Part shown: positions 1-14,299 of the stretch, in pieces
Numbering within the stretch: the first letter of the stretch is position 1
Layout: each line of letters begins with the position of its first letter
Assembly (NCBI GenBank): GCA_003971905.1
Contig: RSEE01000176.1
Coordinates: 1-40,794 of the forward strand
Direction of reading: 5' to 3'
Length of the DNA stretch: 40,794 nucleotides
Origin: Moniliella sp. 'wahieum'
Lineage: Eukaryota; Basidiomycota; Moniliellomycetes; Moniliellales; Moniliellaceae
The notes under the pieces: model-generated
What the model was told of the DNA's origin: nothing
Seen by the model: only the letters and a program-made list of their open reading frames with translations
The model's database searches: none
Position numbers and translations under genes: made by a program

Positions 1-555
1 GGAGAAAAACGATCTGCGTCTTCCTCTTCTGACGGACCAGCGCCAGAAGGGGAAACGGTTAATTTGGCATCCCTTTGGCGCATCGGAGCAAGCGGCACAA
101 GCGCGGGGCTAAGGAATTCGCAGCCCAACAGGACTTTGGCTTCGGGGGCGAGCCCGAAGAGGAAAGTGGAGCGAAGAAGAGAGTGACTGGATACTCATCA
201 GAGGCCGGGGCGACGAAGAGGAAGTCGATGAAGAAGAGGACGACGAGAGGATATGATGTTGATGATGGCGATCAGGAGATGAGGAGATGAGAGAATGAGT
301 GGAGGATGGCGATGGCGATGAGGAGAGCGAGAGACGACGTACAGCACGGAACAAAAAGTACAACCAAAAACAATGGCGCCACTGAGGGGGAAGGCTCCGA
401 GCCAAGCCCTCTTGCTTCCAACCAGGGTGCCGCGGCTGTGTCTGCACCAAAAGACGCGAAGGGCCCAAACCCTTTACAATCACCCCTCCTGCGGTCTCAT
501 CTACGGCACCAGATCCCGAGGGCGATATGGATCTATCCTAAGGCCTAAGGGCTAA
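1..555 (+). CDS. Possible 3' end of an unidentified acidic/basic low-complexity protein (partial)
   Basis: No family recognised. The left edge reads as charged, low-complexity coding sequence, but the sensible reading moves between frames. A basic stretch (RSKRHKRGAKEF) is followed by acidic runs (EEEVDEEEDDER, then DGDGDEESERRR), and then by a Ser/Pro/Ala-rich tail in another frame that stops at about 546-548. Such alternation is typical of disordered nuclear proteins. The frame changes match the indel pattern of the rest of the window. The gene would start to the left of the window. It could also be chance open sequence in GC-rich DNA. Low confidence. Confidence 0.3.
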
Positions 556-1037
556 ATGACCTAAAAGTGTGAGACAGTAGTCGCTCTGCATGTGCTTGGG
601 ATCGATGCACTGATCCTTGTTTGCTTTGCTACTGCAGGTCCAATGTTAAGCTTACAAGTGTCGTGCGTTTTCGCATAATCGGAACTGTATTCTATTGTGG
701 ATTGCTCTCGCATCCCTTTGACTTCCGAAGTACTTGAGGGGACTCTAACTCCACCTTTCTCCTATTCATGATCCTTTCCTACTCATGAGCTACAGTTGTG
801 TACCCTGGTAAAGAGTGCAACACAGAAATACGAATCAGAACGGCATGTGGCATGTGGGAACGTACGACAAGAGAGTAAGCGACTCAAGGACTCGGAACGG
901 GAAACCATAGCGAAGGGAAAATGGTATCCAAGCGACGACCATTGGAGGTAGCATGCACCCCCTCTTGGCTCACACTTTTTTGGGACATGGGGTCTCGATC
1001 CGGACTGGGCGCAGAGAGTAGACTAAGGAAACGCCTT
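556..1037. other. Intergenic, no gene seen
   Basis: Lower-GC stretch between the possible gene end on the left and the 3' end of RPB7. No open frame has protein-like composition and I see no RNA gene. It probably holds the two 3' regions. Confidence 0.5.
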
Positions 1038-1600
1038 TTACTCCGTTGGTCCCAAAAAGTCCTCCTTCATCGTTCCAATGGCGAACTGACGCAAGGAAGT
1101 TGTGAGAGGAGCACGTCAAGTAGGATGGGACACGTACAATTTCACTCGCTTCTGCCGAAGACCGAGAATGCGCAGGCGGACCTTTGAGCCGGGGGTGATG
1201 GAAGCCTCGGTTGAAGCAAATTCGGGTGGGTTAGAATTTTGAGGAACTTGTACTCCACCGGGAGAAGATGAGTGGAGACAAAGATGTTCATCGGGCCCAC
1301 CGAAGCAAAGAATCCCATCTTGTTGACCGAGGTGACCATGGCATCGACAACCTCTCCTTTGAAGGGCTTCATGACAATGGCACTGTACGTCGACTTGAAC
1401 TCGGCCAGGCCCGAGCCGGGCAGGACGGTGCCGTCGCCAATGGAGGTGACACGGATAACGGAGATGATGTACCCGTACCGCCCTGTGCACGTCCCCTCAA
1501 CGTCATCCCGGAGCTTGGCCTCGAGGAATTTGACCATGGCTGGGCCAAAGAACGAGGGGTGGAGGTTGATGGTGTGGGTCAGGTCCTTGAGGAAAAACAT
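1038..1600 (-). CDS. RPB7: DNA-directed RNA polymerase II subunit Rpb7 (one frame break)
   Basis: Rpb7 pairs with Rpb4 as the stalk of RNA polymerase II, acting in initiation and in binding emerging RNA. The chosen start gives [20 protein letters not shown], the family N-terminus; an ATG 15 bases upstream adds only MLWPR. The order is as in the family: N-terminal tip domain, [25 protein letters not shown] at the start of the S1/OB fold, then [14 protein letters not shown]. After VEYKF the reading moves to another frame near 1243 and resumes with [21 protein letters not shown], consistent with one lost C. An intron of about 48 nt (1086-1133, ending CAG) precedes the last exon, [14 protein letters not shown] then TAA at 1038. 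The spliced and corrected length matches the usual ~170 residues. Confidence 0.93.
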
Positions 1601-1870
1601 CCTAGGCCACAGCACCTCTGGCGGGTTCAGCGCCTACACCGAGCGTGTGTGGTGGGACAAACGGGAGGTTGAGCGCTGTGCTCGCGCCGTCGGGAGGGGG
1701 ATGTGCAGCAGCAGCGACGCGGAGAAGGTGGGTGATGCGATGGGTGCCCGTCGCGTGCTCTGGCCTTGGCCGGCTGGCCATGCCCAGCCTTCGGGGGGTA
1801 TTCCGCCGCAGCGGAATTGGGGGCGGGCGATTTGCAGCGGCTCGCGAGTCTAGCCTACGCGACTATGCGC
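1601..1870. other. RPB7 upstream region
   Basis: About 270 bases between the RPB7 start and the 3' end of VPS60, both on the minus strand. It must hold the RPB7 promoter and the VPS60 3' region. No TATA box is obvious. Confidence 0.4.
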
Positions 1871-2732
1871 CTACTCGGCTGGGCGGGCATAGGGGCCAAG
1901 CCAGAGCTGTGCTACATTGGGTTCAGCCCCGCCCACCCCACGCCCACGCCCACGCCCACGCCTCCCCGCGGCAAGCCTCCAGAGAACACGCGAATTCACA
2001 TACCACGAGCATGGCCTGCTCCGCCTACACCGCCGCCCCTCCTTCTGCTGCGCATGATCCGCAGCCTCAAGGACAGGCGGCTCGTCCACAAAGTCGGGCA
2101 GCGCAGGATTAGTCTCTTGCAGATAAGATGGCGTCTCGAGCTCTTCCGCCTCCAGATCATTTTCCCTGGTCCCCATCTTGGTCAGCAAACGCTACGCGTT
2201 CCGCAATGCAGAGAAACTATACATACAGAGCGTCCAGCTCGGCTGCCAGGTCGTCCTCGTCAATCTCATCTGGCACGCCGTAGGTCCGGCCGAGGCTCTC
2301 TTGTACCTCGTTGGCCGCATCCATCAGGTCCTCCATTTCGTCTTGCAACCGCTCGATCTGGTTCACATCGACCTTTCCATAGGCGCGCTTCATCTCCGTA
2401 TTGGCTGTCTTCATCGCGTCGACAGTGGCCATGGTGTTGCGCAAGTTCTCGGTTGTCATAGTAGCTTGCTCCATGTTGAAGGCTTGCTGCTGGAGCTGGA
2501 CAAGCTGCGCTTCATACATGCGCTTCTGTTTGAGCACGCCCATCGCACGGCGCTGCACTGACTGCTTGCCGGGGCCATCGCGCATCTTGTTGAGCTGGTC
2601 CCTGTAGCGAGACAGCTCGCCATCAAGCTTGCGCAGCTTGACTTCCACTCCCTCCGCGCTGCTCGGTCGAAACGATGGCACTTTGAAGACTGGGCTTGTT
2701 GGCCGCCTGGCGCGAACCGAAAGGCGGTTCAT
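1871..2732 (-). CDS. VPS60: ESCRT-III-associated protein Vps60/CHMP5 (frame breaks)
   Basis: Vps60 (CHMP5) is a Snf7-family protein that acts late in multivesicular-body formation and binds the Vta1-Vps4 regulator. The start is MNRLF at 2732. The N-terminus needs two corrections, near 2720 (A run) and near 2656, after which FGSRQAANKPSLQSAIVST joins AEGVEVKLRKLD. The core is intact in one frame: ELSRYRDQLNKMRDGPGK, VLKQKRMYE, FNMEQA, TVDAMK and DEIDEDDLAAELDAL. An intron of 61 nt (2166-2226, GTATGT...CAG) leads into ENDLEAEELETPSYLQE and ALPDFVDEPPV, the usual fungal C-terminal region. The frame stays open to 1871, but composition after about 2050 suggests the true stop is earlier in another frame. 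Confidence 0.9.
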
Positions 2733-3183
2733 CTTCAGACACCAGAAGAGGAGGGCGAGAGTGTGGAAGAGGAGGTGGTGGCGACCGAGGCGGGCGGGCG
2801 TGTGATTGCCTCGCCGCGTCCAAATGGCAGCGGCTGTGGCACGAGGGCGGACGAGCAGCGCTTTCCGCACACTGCCCCCATGCCTCGTGCCTGCCGCCTC
2901 TGACGGGGGCAAAATGTGGATGAAGTGGCGCCGGACGAAGGCGACGACGGCCCACCATCCGCTGCCGGACGCGAGCGTGATCGTCTGCGCGCTGCTGGTT
3001 ACGCCGCCGCTCTCGCTCATGCCCCAGTCCACACCCCCCCCCCACCACCGACGCGAAGTCGCCCGATTTGGGTCCTACCACTACGGCCGTGCGTGGCTGT
3101 GCCACGGCGGAGGTCAGCCCTCTCGAGCTATCCCTCGCGGCTGATTCGGTCACCACGCAAAGCCCGCACGCCAAGCTATCCCA
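2733..3183. promoter_or_regulatory. Divergent intergenic region between VPS60 and VPS9
   Basis: VPS60 starts leftward at 2732 and VPS9 starts rightward at 3068 or 3184, leaving about 335-450 bases for both promoters. The region is GC-rich with a C10 run near 3036 and no clear TATA box. Overlapping open frames here are compositionally poor and look like chance. Confidence 0.5.
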
Positions 3184-6069
3184 TGTTGGAGAGCCCTATA
3201 CTCGATCAGCCCATGCTGTCTCTCTCAGATCCACAGGACTCTGCTGGTCGGCGCGGTCCGGAACAGCCACGGGCACCCCGCCGGCTGGTGGGCTCCCGGA
3301 TTCCGCTTCGACCCGTGCTGAGCCCAACCCCCCCCTGCCTGTCAAGACCAGCGATTGTCCAGGAGCCCCCGAAGAGCAAGGCCCATCAACAGCTTCATTG
3401 CCCCACCCTGGCTCTGAGGCTGACATTACGACCGCTTTTCTTCACGCGCCTGTGTCTCCTGACAAGATCACGGCTGTGGGCGAGAAAGACGCTACCAAAG
3501 AGCCCAAGTTACCTCCCACCGCGCCTACCCTTTTGGGTGAACCCACACCGCCCTCTGCCCCCCCCAAATCGCGCCCCAAATCGCCTTTCTCGACCTTGGC
3601 TCGTCTCTTGCCTTCGGGAACCTCCGGTGTCCGTTCCTCCCTCTCGGCTATGCGGGCACCGTCCCCAACGCCAAGAGAACGACATCAATCGATGCCCGCG
3701 GTAGTACGGCCGCGACCCGTGATCGCAGGCAACTCACCCCCCCCCATTCGTCCTCCTTCCGAGGTCCAACAACCCCACACTCCTCATGCCTCTTCCTACC
3801 CCAGTCAACTCAAGCCTTCGGAAGCCAATGCTCCTCGCACTCCTTCGCCCGTAAACCGGCCCGAGGAAATCCCGTTCGACTTCAATTTGTTCCTTGAACA
3901 AATGAAGCTCCCGAGCGCCGCCCCCGTAGGAGATCATGTGCGGAGGTGAGTGCTTCTTCCACTTGGTTACGCGTTACGCCTTCGTCGAGAAGCGAATCGG
4001 ATACTGACATCTCCGCTCTAGCTTTTTACGTACGTTTGGTCGTCGCCCGCATCGGCTGCCGGAACAGGTGCAACTGATCCGCCGTTTTTTGTTCTTCATT
4101 GATGATCTCATGGCAAGGACGCTGCCTTGGTCTCGGCAGACATCTGCTGAGTTTAGTAATACGAAGGAGGCGATGGAGAAGTTGATCATGAACCGCCTGT
4201 ATCATTTGACGTTTTCACCTGCTGTCGCTGAAGCGGGACGATGGCCTGTACAGACGGACGACCTAGAGCGGGATGCGGTGCTGGACCAAAAAGTGCGTTT
4301 GTTTGGCTGGGTCCAGGAGTCACACCTAGACGTTCCCTTGGTGGCCCAGTCACCTGGATTCGTCAAGTTTGCTGTACGGGAATTGCTCAAGATCAACCAA
4401 TTTAAAGCGCCGAGGGACAAGTTGATTTGTCTCATGAATGTCTGCAAGGTCATCTTTGGCCTCATCCGACACCTCAAGCCCAAAGAAGCCGGGGCGGACA
4501 CCTTTCTGCCGTTGCTTATCTTGGTAGTATTGCGGGCACAGTGCCCACACCTTGTCTCGAACGTCGAGTACATTGCCCACTTCCGCTCCTCCGAGCGTCT
4601 CGCGTCGGAATCCGGGTACTACCTCTCTTCAATTCAAGGGGCCATTGGGTTTATTGAACAGATGGACTACTCTTCTCTCTCTAACATTCCCCCCGAAGAG
4701 TTTGAGCGTCAAGTCGAGGCTGCGGCAGCCAAACTTTCGTCCGAAACAGAACCAGCTCGTCCTTCCTCCTCCGTACCAGCAGAGACGAGTTCCAAACTAA
4801 CCCCCTCACCCAAGGCACCTACCGCCCAAACTTTCTCAACTACCTCGCCCCATCCTTCTCCGGCACCCCTTGCCCCAACCCCCCACCCAACCGACCCCTC
4901 TCCGGCTGCTATTTCAGAGGCATCGCCTTCCCATGTTCGCTCATCTCCTGTTGCCCAGACCTCTACCACGGCATCTCTCGCGGGGAACCGACACGCAATG
5001 GTGAGAGTATCCCCTCTTTGACCGAAGAGACAAGACAATTCTTCCAGCGCACAGGGGAGGCTGCCCGTCTTGGCATGGCCCGGCCCATCGGCGTTCTCGG
5101 GCGACTGTGGTCCGACTCTGCCATTCTTGAGCCCCAGCCGGAGGCAAAGGAGCATGGAAAGGAGGAGTCCAAGGAGAAATCCAAGGAGGCACTCCAACCG
5201 GAGCCCAAGGAGGGGCCCAACATCAAGGAGAAGGCAATGCCAGAGGCGAAACAGCGGGAGTCGGCGAATGACAAGTCGAAAGAGGAGACAAAAGAAGGTA
5301 CAAACGATGATGCGGCGAAAGGGGTTTCGTCAGATCCATTGCCATCCACCTCGCATCCGACAGACCCAGTGGCCAGTGGAACCTCGATCGATCCACATGC
5401 CCCGCACTCGCGTCCTGAGCCTGGGCCGGTGGCCTGTGCACAGCCTCAAATCCAAGCGGGTGCCTTCCCCACTTTGGGCCACGGCGCGTCAGCGATAACG
5501 CGACAGGTGTGGAGGCTGCGAGGCCGTCCACACCTTTGACGCCGCCAACCACACGAAGCCGCCTTCTTTCGCTCTTTGCCGACGGCGCATCCGGTTCCGA
5601 GCCTACGTCGCCAGGTCCGCATGATGCTTACTTTGCCGCATCAGATACAGGCGGGCAAGCTTCGAGTTTGAAACTGCCGCTGCCCAACTGGGCGCGCTCG
5701 GCTATGGAACGCATCACCAGTCCCGAACCTACCTTGAACGCATCGACTCGGGCCGCGTCGGTCGCGTCAGGGTCGGCAGATGCAGCCCCCGAACAGGAAC
5801 CCACCTCGTCCGCACCCGAACGCCACCTCGCCTCGTCTGCCCTCGACTTGTGTCTGGCTCCGGCCGACGATGAGGCAGCGGCTGCGTGGGCAAGCGCGTC
5901 GGACGCCCGGGCTGAATCGCAGGCACAAGAGCACGAACGGGAACAAGCCAAAGTGGCAACCTTGGCTTCCATGTTCCCCGAGGTTGACCCGCTGGTATGC
6001 CAGATGGTCTTGGAGAACTGTCGGGGGGATGTGGAAGCGTCAATGGTCAAGCTCATGGCGATAGAATGA
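3068..6069 (+). CDS. VPS9: Vps9-type Rab5 guanine-nucleotide exchange factor, VPS9 and CUE domains (frame breaks)
   Basis: Vps9 loads GTP on Rab5/Vps21 GTPases at endosomes. A Pro/Ser-rich disordered N-terminus ends in PFDFNLFLEQMK; an intron of 76 nt (3946-4021, GTGAGT...TAG) follows, then SFLRTFGRRP and RRFLFFIDDLM. The VPS9 core is clear at about 4270-4720: GADTFLPLLILVVLRAQ, HLVSNVEYIAHFR and the GYYLSS segment, containing the Asp and Tyr known to contact the GTPase. A long Ser/Pro/Glu/Lys linker follows with frame changes near 5000 and 5495. The last ~45 residues (VATLASMFPEVDPLVCQMVLENCRGD, split here as VATLASMF then PEVDPLV) form a ubiquitin-binding CUE domain, as in yeast Vps9. The start is unsure: ATG 3068 is in frame with the linker, but ATG 3184 gives a better acidic N-terminus if one more break near 3290 is allowed. 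Confidence 0.9.
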
Positions 6070-6287
6070 AAAAAAGAAATAACGTCGTCGCCTCAGGTGT
6101 GACCAATCTAATCCACGAGAACGCCTTCCCTTGTTTGCCCAGCTGCGCCCTATAGACAGACACCCCGGGACAACAGCCGCGACCTTATAGGGCACGCGGT
6201 GTAACATGCATGTAATGAGGGGGAAAAGAGCGATGTGAGCAAGTGGAGTGTGGGCATGATAGAAACTCGGTATGATGGCAAGTAGGC

Positions 6288-9142
6288 TTAATAGAGTTCG
6301 TCACTGCGCGCTTCGTTTGCATCTGGTTGGACGGGATTGCGCCTTCGGCGACCCAGCTGAGCCCAGCGTTCCGGGGTGAGTCCAAATGGAGCCAAGTAGC
6401 TCATTCGTGGACAAGGCATGCCACGCTCCCTCATCTTGGCCAGCAATTGGTGCCAACCGGTGCCATGCCGTTGTTGCATGTACATTGCGAGGGAAAGATA
6501 TGTGGCGTATGTGACAGGCACATCATGTTTTCGAGCAGCACGGTACAGGAACATGGCCCGCTGCGTGTTGTCTTGCCGAAGGGCAAGGTGAATGAGACGC
6601 TCGTATGTGATCGCGTTCCAGGTGGTCGAGCCCGAGTTGCCGGACCAGTAGGGGAACTGCTTACCAGGCTTCCATGCTTGAGAACCACCTTCAAGTGTCT
6701 CGGCTAGAAGGCGATCGGCGCGAGCCTGGTCAGAAATATTGACGAGTGCGATGAGGGCCGTGTTGTAGCTAGATATGGGCGGCTGGAACTTGGCCGGAGA
6801 TTTTAGGTGCTTGGTGGTGCTCATAGGTTGGGCCGGGTACAACCGTTTGACCTGTTGTATCACCTCGAGCCCGCGCAAGGGGGTGAGCGAATATGAAAAA
6901 CACGAGAGAATCCCGTCCAGCACCCGCACGTCCAGTCCACCCTTGGGGGAAGGGTACTTCCCCACCTCAATCATAGCGGCGACAGCGTCATCGATGCGCT
7001 TTTCTCGGAGAGCAAGCCGGCTCGCATTTGACGGACATGTGGGGATAAATGTTGCGTCGAGCGTGTTTCCGGCCAAAGCGCTCACCATGCCCTGGATCAA
7101 CTGCTGCGTGGTTTCGGAGGCGTCCAGCCCTGCATGGCAACCCATGGCACATGTGAGAAACGCATTTTCCCACATCCCCGCCCGAAGGTAAGCCTCAATA
7201 AGAGGGCCCACGTGCCACTCGCGTAGGACGGGAATGCGACCGGAACGTATCCTGGTCAGGTGCACAAATGCACGTTCAGACATTAGAATTTCTCCACAAC
7301 GGGAGCTGGCCTCAAGAATGCTGATCGATAGTGCCTCCCCGGGGTCAATGCCGTAGGCGGCCATCTTTTTCCAGGTAAGCGAGATTCCGGGTATCTGTGT
7401 GTCCAGGTATGTCAGTGATACACACTTCAAAGCAAGGATATGAGAATTTGGGCACATACAAACACCTGGTCTGTAAACTGCTCTAGCAGCTCGACCCATG
7501 TTCCCCTTTCCACCGCCTGATCTCCCTCGGCGGCAAGAATAATTTTGAGTACGTCGTACGCAATGCCTGGCTGATGTCCTCGAAATAAGAGCTGTAACAA
7601 CTCCATGCGAATAGCGGCAGGAATCCACCTGCCAATCGACGGGGGAATTCACCATCATCTGCACGAGCAAGGTTTGTAGCCAATCCGACGAGGGCTAAGG
7701 CTTGTTCGACATTGTCTGTTTTTGCACAGAGAAGGAAGAGCGAGTTGAGTGTGTCAGGGGTCCAGTTGCGGACGTAGGAAGAGTGAAACAATCCGTACAT
7801 CCCGTCTTTTAAGCGCGGGTTTTTTGCTTGTTCATTGACTGGCAACCGAGCCATCTGCTCCAGCACTTCAATCGCCATGAACACATTCCCATCACGCGCG
7901 GCAACTCGGAGTAAAGCATTCAAGTCGAGCAAGTCAGGCTCAAAGTTCCACATACGCATATCACGCAGGACATCTTTGGCCTCATCCGAGGTACCAAAGG
8001 AGATGATAAGTAACAAGCTTTTGAACAATTTTGGAGGGAACCGAATTCCAAGATCCCGAACGGATACCTTCTCGGGCCGCACGCCGAGCTGCTTGGCTCG
8101 TCGATTGCGTCGTTGCACAATGTTGGCCTTGAGTAATTGGTGAGCGTGTGAGACGTTCCAGAAGTTAAGCGCCTGCGACTCGGTGATGATGGTGGACATG
8201 AGGTCATACACCTCATAATCCCTCGCTTGCGCGGGGCGCCAATTGGCCAAGGTAGAGGCCAAGTTGGATTTTGGGTCAATTTCCCCTCAGTGAAGGGCTC
8301 CATATCCATATCCTCAAGTCCGAAGGGGTCCGGTTGCTCCGACCCCTCGTCCCCATTGGTCCGATCGAGCTGGTCAATGGCCAAGGAGTCTTCTGCCAGT
8401 CCTGGCATCACCGTGTCGAACAAGATTGGCCTCGGCTGGGCGTGTTTCCTCTCGGGTAATCCGATGAGACGGGTGGAAAAAAGGTTTATGCCAGGCGAGC
8501 GAGCCAACGATTCGGCAGCAACCGAGTTGGGGTAGATGGACTGGCTTCGAGGCGGCTGGGCAGCAGCCAAGGCGGCGGCCGCGGCAGCGGCCGAGGAAGC
8601 CTTTTTTTCCTCGGCTGCATCCAGGGCGGGGGCAGTAAACCAAAAGGGGATGGGGTTCTCCTTGGTGGGAAGTAAGTCGGGGCGGGCGAGAACCTCGGGG
8701 GCATCGGGGGCATAGACCTCGAACGATAGTTCTGGTGGGGGCGTCGTGCGGGGAAATGCCGAGGGAGGAGGACTTGGCGTCTGCGCGCGTGGGCGCTCAG
8801 GCGCATGGAGGGGAATTATTGAGTTGACGCGAGCCGGGCGCGTGCGTATGCGGGGCCCGTAGTTGTCGTCGAGGTCCTCAGAGGGACCGGGACCGGGGTT
8901 GGTATCGGGATGGGCGGATTGGGGGGGGGCGTGGGCTGGGTGCTGAAGCAGGCCCGCGGGAGGGGGTAAGGGAAGAACGGGGCTATACGGCGAGCGGGGC
9001 GAGGCCTTGGGCGGGAGCCAGCCGCAACGCCACCAGCCGCACTGCCAGCATCGTCCGCGTCGGCGTCAGCGTCAGGGCCAGCGTCAAGGCCAGCGTCAGG
9101 GCCAGCGTCAGGGCCAGCGTCGGCGTCCAAAGACAGCAGCAA
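6288..9142 (-). CDS. Pentatricopeptide-repeat-like protein, probably mitochondrial (frame breaks)
   Basis: A helical-repeat protein of PPR type; these bind organellar RNA. Stop is TAA at 6288. Repeat-like helices include DLNALLRVAARDGNVFMAIE, PDTLNSLFLLCAKTDNVEQA, SYNTALIALVNISDQARAD and TYERLIHLALRQDNTQRAM. The C-terminus is Arg-rich. An intron of 71 nt (7395-7465, GTGTTT...CAG) sits between LLEQFTDQ and IPGISLTWKK. Two breaks are precise: at a G5 run 7641-7645 and at a C4 run 8283-8286, each repaired by one extra base. Upstream, an Ala/Pro-rich N-terminal region stays protein-like (DLDDNYGPRIRTRPARVNSI, FWFTAPALDAAEEKK) to about 8990. The start is not settled; an ATG at 9142 opens onto a 12-bp minisatellite. 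I cannot name the ortholog. Confidence 0.72.
9064..9120. repeat. 12-bp minisatellite (GCCAGCGTCAGG unit)
   Basis: About 4.5 tandem copies of a 12-base unit with single-base variants (GTCAGGGCCAGC, GTCAAGGCCAGC). On the minus strand it reads as acidic DAGP/DAGL repeats in one frame and as hydrophobic LALT repeats in another. It lies at the putative N-terminus of the PPR-like gene. Confidence 0.85.
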
Positions 9143-9174
9143 TAGAGAAACAAGCGAAAGAGCAATGTAACCAA

Positions 9175-13752
<4,578 letters not shown>

Positions 13753-14296
13753 ATCCCCCTTCCCACCGCGCACACCCCCACTTCCCCACTTCCCGCACTT
13801 CCCTTCCCCCGACCTATTCTCTTGCTGTTCATCCATGCCTCCCCTCTCCTTGCCCCCCTAGCCCACTTGCCTCCTTCATTCCCCGCACGTCACTCTTACC
13901 CCCTCGCCTCCCCCCCTCCCCCTTTCTTGGTCGGGTCCCTTCGCTGGTGGGACTTGGGGGGTGCTTTGTTGTTCCTATCTTTTCTCTGGTCCTTTTTGAG
14001 GCTTGGGTTTTACTTTGTTTAACCTTGTTTTACTTTACCCCCCCCCATTCTGTGGTATGCCCGCCTTGCAAAGCCAATGGGTCCCTCCGGGCCCGGGTGG
14101 GCAGGAGCGACGCTCGGTTTGTCTCGTGTCGGTAGGAGGTCCTGATTGTTCGGCGCTCACGTTGAGCATCCCCCAGCGGTGCGGGGGCACGGGCTATGTG
14201 TTCGTTGGCCGCCAGGGGGGGGCATGAGGACAGAGGTTTGGTCGGTTAGCGTGTACCCTTCTCGTCTCATGGGTCCTGCCGCAACCGGTTCCGTCC
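13753..14296. other. Convergent 3' region after SRPK
   Basis: C- and T-rich sequence with long homopolymers between the kinase stop and the minus-strand low-complexity gene. No gene seen; presumably two 3' untranslated regions. Confidence 0.5.
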
Positions 14297-14299
14297 TTA

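Noticed and set aside
9064..9120. Short direct repeats as a CRISPR array
   Set aside because: Units are contiguous 12-mers without unique spacers, in a eukaryotic genome; this is a minisatellite.
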